Position numbers and translations under genes: made by a program | Assembly (NCBI GenBank): GCA_035293045.1 | Contig: DATDOY010000098.1 | Coordinates: forward strand, 1 to 7,195 | Reading direction: 5' to 3' | DNA length: 7,195 bases | DNA from: DATDOY01 sp035293045 | Lineage (GTDB): Bacteria > Actinomycetota > Acidimicrobiia > IMCC26256 > JACPCJ01 | The notes under the pieces: generated by a model | What the model was told of the DNA's origin: nothing | Database searches by the model: none | The model's input: the letters and a program-made list of their open reading frames with translations, nothing else | Part shown: piece by piece, positions 1 through 6,146 of the stretch | Layout of the letters: each line of letters opens with the position of its first letter | Position numbering within the stretch: position 1 is the first letter of the stretch

Positions 1-22
1 CGCTGCAGCCCTCGTGGTGAAA

Positions 23-28
23 TAGGGT
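23..28 (+). promoter_or_regulatory. Possible -10 element (TAGGGT) for the acyl-CoA synthetase
   Basis: A TAnnnT hexamer ends 7 bases before the ATG at 36, which would put the transcript start at or beside the start codon (a leaderless mRNA, common in actinobacteria). The same bases include AGGG about 8 bases from the ATG, which could instead act as a weak ribosome site. The window begins too close to judge a -35 element. Confidence 0.3.
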
Positions 29-35
29 CCTCACC

Positions 36-1595
36 ATGACCACGAACACCCTTGCGTACGTCGCGGACCGCGGGGAGACCCCCGCCATCATCGACGAGTT
101 CGGATCGATCACGTTCGCCGAGTACAACGCCCGCTCGAACCGGCTCGTCCATGCGTTGCGGGCGCTCGGACTCGACGTCGGCGACACCGTCGGATTCCTC
201 TGCGGCAACCGCCACGAGCTGTTCACCGCCTCGAACGCGGTGACCCATGCGGGCATCACCGGCGTTCCCATCAACTGGCATTTCGCCGCCGACGAGGTCG
301 CCTACATCCTCGACGACTCCGCGGCCAAGGCAATGCTCGTCGACGCCGAGCACCTCGACCTCGCCATCGCGTCGGTGGAGAAGCACGGCGGACCCGAGCA
401 CGTCATCGTCTTCGGCGGCTCTGCACCCGACGGCTGGCTCGAACTCGAGGAGCTCCTCGCCGCGCAGCCGACGACCGAGCCCGACGACCAGACCTCCGGC
501 GCAACGATGTTCTACACGTCGGGCACGACGGGGCGACCCAAGGGTGTGCGCTCCTCACTCATGCCGATCGGTGCCGACGTCGGGATCCTCACCCTTCTGC
601 TCGAGGGACTCGGCGGCATCATGCGCTTCCCCCGCGACGGCCGCTGCCTCGTCATGGCGCCGGCGTACCACAGCGGTCCGTTCGCCACCGGGGCGGTCGC
701 GGGGCAACTCGGCAACACCGTCCACCTCGTGCGCAAGTTCGACCCCGAAGAGATGCTGCGCCTCATCCAGGAGCACGCCATCCAGTCCATCTACGCGGTG
801 CCGACCTTCTTCGTGCGGCTGCTCAAGCTGCCCGACCATGTGAAGAACAAGTACGACGTGTCGAGCGTCGAATATGTGTGGCACACCGCGGCCCCGTGCC
901 CGCCCGATGTGAAGAAGGCGATGATGGACTGGTGGGGCCCGGTCATCCACGAGGGCTACGGCGCGACCGAGGGGAGCATCACGGCCTGGGCCGAACCCGA
1001 GGAATGGCTCGCCCACCCCGGCACGATCGGCAAGTCCACCGGGACCGTCGAGCTGATCATCGTGCGTGACGACGGCGAGGTCGTCAGCGCTCCCAACGAG
1101 GTGGGCCAGCTCTACTTCCGCAGCCTGATCGGGGCCGACTTCGAGTACCACAACGCCCCGGAGAAGACCAAGGACGTGCACCGCGAGCCCGGAGTGTTCA
1201 CCTTCGGCGACGTCGGCTACGTCGACGAGGACGGCTTCATCTTCCTGTCCGACCGGAAGATCGACATGATCATCAGCGGCGGCGTGAACATCTACCCGGC
1301 CGAGATCGAGTCCGTCCTCATCACCCACCCTGCGGTGCGAGACGTCGCGGTGTTCGGCATCCCGCACGACGACTTCGGCGAGGAAGTGAAGGCGGTCGTC
1401 GAAGTGGAGGAGGGCCACGAGGCGGGCGACGCGCTCGCCGGCGAACTCGAGCGGTACGCGCGTGACCGGCTCGGCGGCTACAAGGTCCCCCGATCGTTCG
1501 ATTTCACCGACACCCTCCCGCGCACGGAGACCGGCAAGCTCGTCAAACGTGAACTACGCGACCCGTACTGGGAAGGCCTCGAGCGCACGATCTGA
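36..1595 (+). CDS. Acyl-CoA synthetase (AMP-forming fatty acid/carboxylic acid-CoA ligase)
   Basis: Class I adenylate-forming enzyme that activates a carboxylic acid with ATP to an acyl-AMP and transfers the acyl group to coenzyme A. The 519 residues are full length for the family. Visible motifs in order are the P-loop-like YTSGTTGRPKG (160-170), the YGATEG adenine-binding motif (308-313), GDVGYVDEDG containing the ribose-binding Asp (391-400), the hinge region with RKIDMIISGGVNIYPAEIE (407-425), and the C-terminal PRTETGK with the catalytic lysine K501. No signal peptide or membrane segment is seen, so it is probably cytoplasmic. The ATG at 36 is the first start in frame, and the N-terminus aligns with family expectation. 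The gene stands alone and converges on the trp operon, with a hairpin between them. The substrate (long-chain, aromatic or steroid-derived acid) cannot be told from sequence; it resembles mycobacterial FadD-type proteins. Confidence 0.95.
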   Translation: MTTNTLAYVADRGETPAIIDEFGSITFAEYNARSNRLVHALRALGLDVGDTVGFLCGNRHELFTASNAVTHAGITGVPINWHFAADEVAYILDDSAAKAMLVDAEHLDLAIASVEKHGGPEHVIVFGGSAPDGWLELEELLAAQPTTEPDDQTSGATMFYTSGTTGRPKGVRSSLMPIGADVGILTLLLEGLGGIMRFPRDGRCLVMAPAYHSGPFATGAVAGQLGNTVHLVRKFDPEEMLRLIQEHAIQSIYAVPTFFVRLLKLPDHVKNKYDVSSVEYVWHTAAPCPPDVKKAMMDWWGPVIHEGYGATEGSITAWAEPEEWLAHPGTIGKSTGTVELIIVRDDGEVVSAPNEVGQLYFRSLIGADFEYHNAPEKTKDVHREPGVFTFGDVGYVDEDGFIFLSDRKIDMIISGGVNIYPAEIESVLITHPAVRDVAVFGIPHDDFGEEVKAVVEVEEGHEAGDALAGELERYARDRLGGYKVPRSFDFTDTLPRTETGKLVKRELRDPYWEGLERTI

Positions 1596-1648
1596 GAACG
1601 CCGGGCGCGGGCCGCCGCTCCGGAGATTGGCCGCGGCCTGCCGGGCAT

Positions 1649-1692
1649 GGTGTGAGTGCTGGCCCGGCTCACGCCGGGCCAGCACTCACACC
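1649..1692. terminator. Perfect 20-bp inverted repeat, probable bidirectional terminator
   Basis: Arms at 1649-1668 and 1673-1692 are exact reverse complements around the 4-base loop TCAC. The stem is GC-rich, ending at the loop in GGCCCGGC/GCCGGGCC. It sits almost exactly in the middle of the convergent gap, 53 bases after the acyl-CoA synthetase stop and 54 bases after the stop of the last gene of the minus-strand operon. There is no T-tract on either side, which is common for actinobacterial terminators. The rest of the 1596-1746 gap shows no convincing gene. Confidence 0.8.
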
Positions 1693-1746
1693 GCGTTGGT
1701 CGTGAACACGAACGCCGCGGGATACGAGATGGTGCCGCCTGCCGGT

Positions 1747-2049
1747 TCAGCGGGTGAACCGACGGAACCACCAGTTCGGGTCCCGGGCGTGGGCGTGGAA
1801 GTGGTCGGGGATCTGTCGCATCACGTCGTCGATGTGAAACCCGCCCTCACCGAACACCGCGGCGCCGACGCGTTCGAGCTGGTCGATCATGTGCGACCGG
1901 TGGTCGTCGGGCGGCACCGCCCCGTGTTCCTTCCACACCACCATCGGCACGCCGCACACCTCGCAGTCGGCGATCCAACACAGGTCGTCCTCGTGGTGCC
2001 ACGCCGTGATGCGGGCGGCCTCACAGAGTTCGCACACGCGCTCCGCCAT
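1747..2049 (-). CDS. Small Cys/His-rich protein, putative HIT-like
   Basis: A 100-aa protein, last gene of the trp operon. Its ATG overlaps the stop of the preceding gene by one base (TGATG), which argues for translational coupling and fixes the start. The N-terminus has CELC (C6, C9), then a segment HHEDDLCWIADCEVCGVPMVVWKEH (about 18-42, with C24, C29 and C32), then a helix-like stretch, then HFHAHAR (H83, H85, H87). By eye this follows the plan of small HIT-family proteins: an N-terminal CxxC zinc site, an acidic EDD turn, a strand ending in a VxPKxH-like segment (here VVWKEH), a helix, and a His-phi-His-phi-His triad. That reading is inference. HIT proteins are nucleotide hydrolases or transferases, but no activity can be assigned here. 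The alternative is an unrelated zinc-binding domain. The gene is well supported; the family call is tentative. Confidence 0.6.
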   Translation of the reverse strand: MAERVCELCEAARITAWHHEDDLCWIADCEVCGVPMVVWKEHGAVPPDDHRSHMIDQLERVGAAVFGEGGFHIDDVMRQIPDHFHAHARDPNWWFRRFTR

Positions 2050-2672
2050 CAGCGCTCGCGGGCCACGCGCACGACGACGACCACGGTGACGACCGCGAGC
2101 AGGGCGGTGCCAACCGCTCCGAGGACCCGCATCGCCTCGATCCAGTTGCCCTCGTACCGCCCGCGCGATTGAAGGGTCACGACGTCGAGGGCGGTCACCA
2201 AGGCCGACCCGGCGCGCTCGCCGATGAGCCAGCGGAATGTGGTGCCGACGATGAGCGTCATCTCGACGACGTGCAGTCCCACGAGCAACAGGAGCCGACG
2301 AGGATCTCCGATGCGCAGGCCCACGGGGTCGAGCAGCACGACGGCTTGGGTGCTGACCAGATCGACGTACCGGAACAGGGCCACGCCCATCGCGTAGGGC
2401 CCGGGATCGCCGTCGGCGATGGCGAACGCCACCGCCACGATCACGAGCCACGCACACACGTACGCGTCGGCCACGCCGTGCCCCGCGGGACGCTCAAAGA
2501 TCCAAAAGAGCCGCGTGCGGCCGACGGGCAACGGCGACAGCGCGGTGATCCCGCGGAGCAACGCGCGGACCGTCCCGAGCAACGGCTCACGCGTCCCCGC
2601 AACCGGGCGGGGAACGATGTCGTCGGCGCCCCGCGCCGGCGGACGGGCGACGAGGTCGTCCGACGTGCTCAT
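2049..2672 (-). CDS. Predicted multi-pass membrane protein of unknown function
   Basis: A 207-aa protein that I do not recognise. About 60 polar N-terminal residues rich in Arg, Asp and Pro come first, with no signal peptide. Hydrophobic segments follow at about 69-87, 92-115 (weaker, with internal R101 and D104), 126-147 and 183-203, so three to four membrane spans are likely. The protein ends in a basic tail, VRVARER. The ATG at 2672 overlaps the trpA stop by four bases (ATGA), and the gene's own stop overlaps the next start. No good Shine-Dalgarno sequence precedes it, so translation probably depends on coupling to trpA. This placement makes it part of the trp transcript, but nothing in the protein points to tryptophan synthesis. 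Transport or a structural membrane role are possible and unsupported. The coding call rests on its fit into the chain of overlaps and the clear membrane-protein composition. Confidence 0.85.
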   Translation of the reverse strand: MSTSDDLVARPPARGADDIVPRPVAGTREPLLGTVRALLRGITALSPLPVGRTRLFWIFERPAGHGVADAYVCAWLVIVAVAFAIADGDPGPYAMGVALFRYVDLVSTQAVVLLDPVGLRIGDPRRLLLLVGLHVVEMTLIVGTTFRWLIGERAGSALVTALDVVTLQSRGRYEGNWIEAMRVLGAVGTALLAVVTVVVVVRVARER

Positions 2673-3442
2673 CCGGCGTCGAGCGCCGAGCGCAACTCGG
2701 CGACGAAGGCTGCCGCGTCGTCGGGCCCGCCGCCGTCGAGCAGACGGCGGACGAGCGCGGATCCGACGATCACGCCATCGGAGGCCGACGCCGCCTCGAC
2801 CGCTTGCGCCGGCGTCGAGACCCCCACCCCGAGCAACGCCGGTTTGTCGGTGGCGTCCTTCAGTCGCTTTCCCATGATGAGCGCCTGTTCCGACAGCTGC
2901 CGCCGTTCCCCCGTCACCCCGAGGAGGGACACGCCGTAGACGAACCCGCGAGACCGCTCGCAGATCTGCTGGAGTCTCTCGTCGAGGGTGGTCGGAGCGG
3001 CGAGCAGGACCGTCTCGACCCCTGCGGCGTCGGCGGCGTCGGCCCACGGGCCGAGTTCGTCGACGGGAAGGTCCGGCACAATGGCGCCGTCGATGCCCGC
3101 CGCGGCCAGCTCGGCCGCAAACCTCTCGTGCCCGGCGTGGAGGACCGGGTTGTAGTAGGTCATCACCACGACGGGCACGCCGACGTCGGCTCCGCGCAGC
3201 CCGTCGATGATGTTGTGGGGCGTGGCGCCAAGGTTGAGCGCGGCCTGCGACGCCTGCTGAATCGTCGGGCCGTCCATCACGGGGTCGGAGAACGGGATGC
3301 CGACCTCGATGGCGTCGGCGCCGGCACCGGCAAGCCCTCGCACCGTGTCGACCCAGCGGCTGCCGAGGCCGCCGGTGATGTAGGGCACGAGGAGCTTGCG
3401 CCCGGCGGCGCGGCGCTCGCGCAAGTGGGCTTCGAGGTTCAC
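2669..3442 (-). CDS. trpA: Tryptophan synthase alpha chain
   Basis: Cleaves indole-3-glycerol phosphate to indole and glyceraldehyde 3-phosphate; the indole is channelled to TrpB within the alpha2-beta2 complex. The 257-aa length is usual for TrpA. The TIM-barrel motifs are all present: VPYITGG near 19-25, EVGIPFSDPVMDGPTIQ (46-62) with the catalytic Glu46 and Asp57 (equivalents of Glu49 and Asp60 in the enterobacterial enzyme), MTYYNP (94-99), PDLP (123-126), the loop-6 region VSLLGVTGER (171-180), and the phosphate-binding segments GVGVST (205-210) and GSAL (227-230). The start is GTG at 3442, which overlaps the trpB stop by four bases (GTGA), with GAGG 10 bases upstream as a ribosome site. 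The stop overlaps the next start in the same way. This indicates tightly coupled synthesis with trpB, as expected for subunits needed in equal amounts. Confidence 0.97.
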   Translation of the reverse strand: MNLEAHLRERRAAGRKLLVPYITGGLGSRWVDTVRGLAGAGADAIEVGIPFSDPVMDGPTIQQASQAALNLGATPHNIIDGLRGADVGVPVVVMTYYNPVLHAGHERFAAELAAAGIDGAIVPDLPVDELGPWADAADAAGVETVLLAAPTTLDERLQQICERSRGFVYGVSLLGVTGERRQLSEQALIMGKRLKDATDKPALLGVGVSTPAQAVEAASASDGVIVGSALVRRLLDGGGPDDAAAFVAELRSALDAG

Positions 3443-4644
3443 CCCAAACCGTCCTCGCCGAGCATCTCGGCCACCTGCGCGGCGTCCTTGTCGCCCCGAC
3501 CCGACAGCGTGACGAGGACGGTCGAGCCGTGCGGCACTTCGTCGCCCGCCGCCCGCATCAGCCACGCGACGGCGTGCGCCGGTTCGAGGGCGGGCATGAT
3601 CCCCTCGGTCCGTGACAGCAACTTCACGGCTTCCAAGGCTTCGTCGTCGGTGGCGAAGTGATACTCGGCGCGACCGGTCTCTGCGAGGAAGGCGTGCTCT
3701 GGGCCGACGCCCGGATAGTCGAGACCGGCGCTGATCGAGTGGGCCTCGCGGATCTGCCCCTCCTCGTCCTGGAGATAGAACGACCGGGCGCCATGCAGCA
3801 CCCCGGGGACGCCACGCGCCAGCGCCGCGCCGTGCTCGCCCGAATCGAGTCCGCGGCCCCCGGCCTCGACTCCCACAAGGCGGGCGTCCGTGTCGAGGAA
3901 GGCAGTGAACGACCCGATGGCGTTGGAGCCACCGCCAACGCACGCGACCACGACGTCGGGGTCCGCGCCGTCGAGGAGCTCGCGGCACTGCACACGCGCC
4001 TCCTCGCTGATCACCCGTTGGAACTCCCGCACCATCCAGGGAAACGGGTGCGGGCCCATGGCCGAGCCGACGCAGTAGTGGGTGTCCTCGACCGTGCCGA
4101 CCCAATCGCGGAGCGTCTCGTTGATGGCGTCCTTGAGGGTGGCGCTCCCGGAGTGCACCGGGACGACGTGGGCTCCGAGCAGGCGCATCCGAAAGACGTT
4201 GAGCGCTTGGCGCTCCACGTCGACGGCGCCCATGAACACCGTGCACTCGAGGCCGAAGAGGGCGCAGGCCGTCGCCGTGGCGACGCCGTGCTGGCCGGCT
4301 CCCGTCTCGGCGATGACACGGCCCTTGCCCATCCGCCGCGTGAGCAAGGCCTGGCCGAGCACGTTGTTGATCTTGTGCGAGCCCGTGTGGGTGAGGTCTT
4401 CCCGCTTGAGCAGCACGCGCACGCCGAGGTGATCGGACAGCCGATGACACTCGGTCACCGGCGTGGGGCGACCGGCGTAGTTGGCGAGCAGGCCGTCGAG
4501 CTCCGCCCGAAACGCAGGGTCGGCCCACGCGGCGCGGAACTCGGCCTCGAGCTGGTCGAGAGCCGGAATCAGCGTCTCGGGGACGAAGCGGCCGCCGAAC
4601 TCGCCGAAGCGCCCGAGAGCCTGGGGTTGAGTGCTGGTCGTCAC
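3439..4644 (-). CDS. trpB: Tryptophan synthase beta chain
   Basis: PLP-dependent enzyme that condenses indole with L-serine to give L-tryptophan. The 401-aa length is standard for TrpB1. It opens with GRFGEFGGRFVPETL (11-25) and contains the PLP-lysine motif HTGSHKINN with K91 (Lys87 in Salmonella), ETGAGQHG (113-120) with the catalytic Glu113, the phosphate-binding GGGSNA (237-242), the EGIMPALE segment (347-354), and S381 in TLSGRGDKD near the PLP pyridine nitrogen. All residues expected for activity are present. The start is GTG at 4644, overlapping the trpF stop by four bases (GTGA). Only a weak GGATGG precedes it, lying inside the last trpF codons, so coupling from trpF is probable. A long open frame on the opposite strand across this gene is a codon-bias shadow. 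Confidence 0.97.
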   Translation of the reverse strand: MTTSTQPQALGRFGEFGGRFVPETLIPALDQLEAEFRAAWADPAFRAELDGLLANYAGRPTPVTECHRLSDHLGVRVLLKREDLTHTGSHKINNVLGQALLTRRMGKGRVIAETGAGQHGVATATACALFGLECTVFMGAVDVERQALNVFRMRLLGAHVVPVHSGSATLKDAINETLRDWVGTVEDTHYCVGSAMGPHPFPWMVREFQRVISEEARVQCRELLDGADPDVVVACVGGGSNAIGSFTAFLDTDARLVGVEAGGRGLDSGEHGAALARGVPGVLHGARSFYLQDEEGQIREAHSISAGLDYPGVGPEHAFLAETGRAEYHFATDDEALEAVKLLSRTEGIMPALEPAHAVAWLMRAAGDEVPHGSTVLVTLSGRGDKDAAQVAEMLGEDGLG

Positions 4645-5306
4645 CGATCGACCATCCAGTCGTAGGGCCCGTCGCCCTCCGGGCGGTAGCCGTCGTCGGT
4701 TTCGGCGCCCGCGGCGCGCGCGGCCTGCACGAACTCCTTCAACTTCAGCGGGTCTTTGCGACCTGGCGACGACTCGACCCCGCTCGACACGTCGACTCCC
4801 CACGGACGCAAGGTGCGGATCGCGGCGGTGACGTTGGCGGGCGTGAGGCCGCCGGCGACGATCAGGCGCACGCCGCTCGGAACTCCTGTGGCGAGGGCCC
4901 AGTCGAAGACCTCCCCGGACCCAGGATCCGGTGAATCGACCATGACGAGATCGGTGGGCCACGAGGAAGCGTGCGCCAGTCGGGCGTCGCCGGCAGGGAG
5001 GGCCCGGATCACCATGGGCACGCGCTCGGCGATGAACTCCACGTCGGAGTCGGACTCGCCGCCGTGGAGCTGGGCCACCCGGAGGTTGGCCTTGTGCACG
5101 ATCTCGACGACGCGCTCGGGGCGCTCGTTGCGGAACACGCCGACCGTGATCGCCTCGTAGGGCAGCCGCTTGGCGATGTCGCGCACGTCATCGGGGCGCA
5201 CCTGTCGGGGACTGGGAGCGAACACGAACCCCACGGCGTCGGCGTCCATGGCCACCGCGAGCAGGGCGTCCTCCTCGTTGGTGATGCCGCAGATCTTCAC
5301 GAACAT
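4641..5306 (-). CDS. trpF: Phosphoribosylanthranilate isomerase
   Basis: Carries out the Amadori rearrangement of N-(5-phosphoribosyl)anthranilate to CdRP, the step between TrpD and TrpC. The protein has 221 residues in a (beta/alpha)8 barrel. It shows the N-terminal VKICGIT (3-9) with the general base Cys6, VGFVFAPSPRQV (25-36), QLHGGES (79-85), the catalytic Asp124 in VMVDS, the phosphate-binding LIVAGGLTP (148-156), and VDVSSGVESSPGRKD (171-185). After the last barrel helix (about 200) there is an acidic C-terminal tail of some 21 residues ending GPYDWMVDR, beyond the usual family end. The ATG at 5306 has a strong AGGAGG 8 bases upstream and lies one base after the trpC stop. trpF as a separate gene next to trpC shows that this organism does not rely on a dual PriA enzyme or a TrpCF fusion. 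Confidence 0.96.
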   Translation of the reverse strand: MFVKICGITNEEDALLAVAMDADAVGFVFAPSPRQVRPDDVRDIAKRLPYEAITVGVFRNERPERVVEIVHKANLRVAQLHGGESDSDVEFIAERVPMVIRALPAGDARLAHASSWPTDLVMVDSPDPGSGEVFDWALATGVPSGVRLIVAGGLTPANVTAAIRTLRPWGVDVSSGVESSPGRKDPLKLKEFVQAARAAGAETDDGYRPEGDGPYDWMVDR

Positions 5307-5307
5307 C

Positions 5308-6117
5308 TCACGCGCCTCCTCGCCGGGCGACCCGGAGTTCTGCGACGACCGCTTCGGGGTCGGCTGCCCGGACCAAGTGCTCACCGACCAGGACGGCGTC
5401 GAAGCCGGCCGCCGCCATCCGCTCGGCGTCGGCAGGACCGCGGATGGCGCTCTCGGCCACGGTGACGACGGCATCGGGCAGCGCGACGGCGAGGCGCTCG
5501 GCGGTCGAGAGGTCTTCCCCGAACGTATGGAGGTCGCGATTGGTGATGCCGACGACGGTGGCGCCGGAGGCGAGGGCGCGCTCGAGGCCGGGCGCGTCGT
5601 CGACCTCGACGAGTGCCGCCATGCCGAGGCCCTCGGCCGTCTCGCGGAGGTCGCGCAGCGCGCCGTCGTCCGGAATGGCGTTGACGATGACGAGGATGGC
5701 GTCGGCCCCCGCGGCGCGCGCCTCGTAGATCTGCACGGGGTCGACGGTGAAGTCCTTGCGGAGCACCGGGAGGTCGGTGGCCTCGCGCGCCGCCCGCAGA
5801 TCGTCGAGGCCGCCGCCGAACCAACGGGCATCGGTGAGGACCGACAGCGCACTCGCTCCCCCGGCGGCGTACGCCTTGGCCGTGGTGGGAGCGTCGAGGT
5901 CGGGTGCCAACTCCCCCTTCGACGGCGAGCGGCGCTTGATCTCGGCGATGACGGCGATCCGGTCGCCGCTCGTCAGCGCGGGCGCAAAGGGCCGGACGGC
6001 GGGGGCGGCCGCCGCCTCGCGCTCGAGACGGGCGCGCTCGGGCGCGAGGGCGGTGGCCTCGTCGCGTTTGGCGGCGAGGATCTCGTCGAGGATGGACCGG
6101 CGGTCGGGAGGGGCCAT
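5308..6117 (-). CDS. trpC: Indole-3-glycerol phosphate synthase
   Basis: Closes the indole ring by decarboxylating CdRP to indole-3-glycerol phosphate. With the ATG at 6117 it has 269 residues, normal for a single-function TrpC. Motifs seen are ILDEILAAKR near the N-terminus (9-18), AEIKRRSPSKG (58-68) with Glu59 and Lys61, LSVLTD (91-96), VLRKDF (118-123) with the catalytic Lys121, LVEV (169-172) with Glu171, GITNRDL (190-196) with Asn193, AESAI (221-225) with Ser223, and the phosphate-binding LVGEHLV (243-249). These match the known catalytic set of the family. An in-frame GTG at 6141 would add eight residues. I prefer the ATG because a -10-like hexamer lies at the right distance before it and the extension is not family-like. 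It is the first gene of the operon, divergent from the beta-glycosidase gene. Confidence 0.95.
   Translation of the reverse strand: MAPPDRRSILDEILAAKRDEATALAPERARLEREAAAAPAVRPFAPALTSGDRIAVIAEIKRRSPSKGELAPDLDAPTTAKAYAAGGASALSVLTDARWFGGGLDDLRAAREATDLPVLRKDFTVDPVQIYEARAAGADAILVIVNAIPDDGALRDLRETAEGLGMAALVEVDDAPGLERALASGATVVGITNRDLHTFGEDLSTAERLAVALPDAVVTVAESAIRGPADAERMAAAGFDAVLVGEHLVRAADPEAVVAELRVARRGGA
5315..5320 (-). promoter_or_regulatory. Strong Shine-Dalgarno site of trpF (AGGAGG)
   Basis: AGGAGG on the minus strand, 8 bases from the trpF ATG, inside the last codons of trpC. It is the best ribosome site in the operon and sits at the only junction where stop and start do not overlap. Confidence 0.8.
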
Positions 6118-6127
6118 GGGCGGGCCA

Positions 6128-6133
6128 AGTGTA
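6128..6133 (-). promoter_or_regulatory. Probable -10 element (TACACT) of the trpCFBA operon
   Basis: TACACT on the minus strand fits TAnnnT and ends 10 bases before the trpC ATG at 6117. This predicts a leaderless or nearly leaderless transcript and leaves no room for a leader peptide or attenuator. No good Shine-Dalgarno site precedes the ATG. No clear -35 hexamer is seen at 17-bp spacing; the upstream part lies within the first codons of the divergent gene. Confidence 0.5.
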
Positions 6134-6137
6134 CGAT
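6132..6137 (+). promoter_or_regulatory. Probable -10 element (TACGAT) of the beta-glycosidase gene
   Basis: TACGAT on the plus strand fits TAnnnT and ends 9 bases before the ATG at 6147, again predicting a transcript that begins at or close to the start codon. It shares two bases with the oppositely oriented TACACT at 6128-6133. No Shine-Dalgarno site lies at a useful distance from this ATG, which supports the leaderless reading. Confidence 0.5.
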
Positions 6138-6146
6138 CCACCGCCC

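Noticed and set aside
555..1418. A 287-codon minus-strand open frame inside the acyl-CoA synthetase gene.
   Set aside because: Antisense shadow of a gene with all family motifs; the product is His/Asp/Val-rich without domain features.
1462..2172. A plus-strand frame running from the end of the acyl-CoA synthetase gene through the convergent gap.
   Set aside because: It overlaps the real gene in another frame, crosses the hairpin, and then runs antisense to the two small operon genes. The composition is not protein-like.
2669..4528. A 619-codon minus-strand frame that includes TrpA at its end.
   Set aside because: Only its last 257 codons are TrpA. The upstream part is an out-of-frame Arg-rich reading of trpB, so it is not a fusion protein; TrpA starts at the GTG overlapping the trpB stop.
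4629..4637. The nine bases GAGTGCTGG recur here and in the hairpin arm near 1654.
   Set aside because: The match is short, lies in coding sequence at the trpB 5' end without a partner arm, and is expected by chance in a window this size.
3658..4665. A 335-codon open frame on the plus strand opposite trpB.
   Set aside because: It is fully antisense to a clear trpB, has low-complexity high-GC composition and no recognisable motif. Codon bias in GC-rich genes commonly opens such frames.
6118..6141. An N-terminal extension of TrpC from the GTG at 6141.
   Set aside because: It would place the start only five bases from the divergent ATG, runs over the -10-like hexamer, and adds residues not typical of TrpC.
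6118..6146. A trp leader peptide, T-box or attenuator before trpC.
   Set aside because: The space to the divergent start codon is 29 bp, with no Trp-codon run or alternative hairpins.
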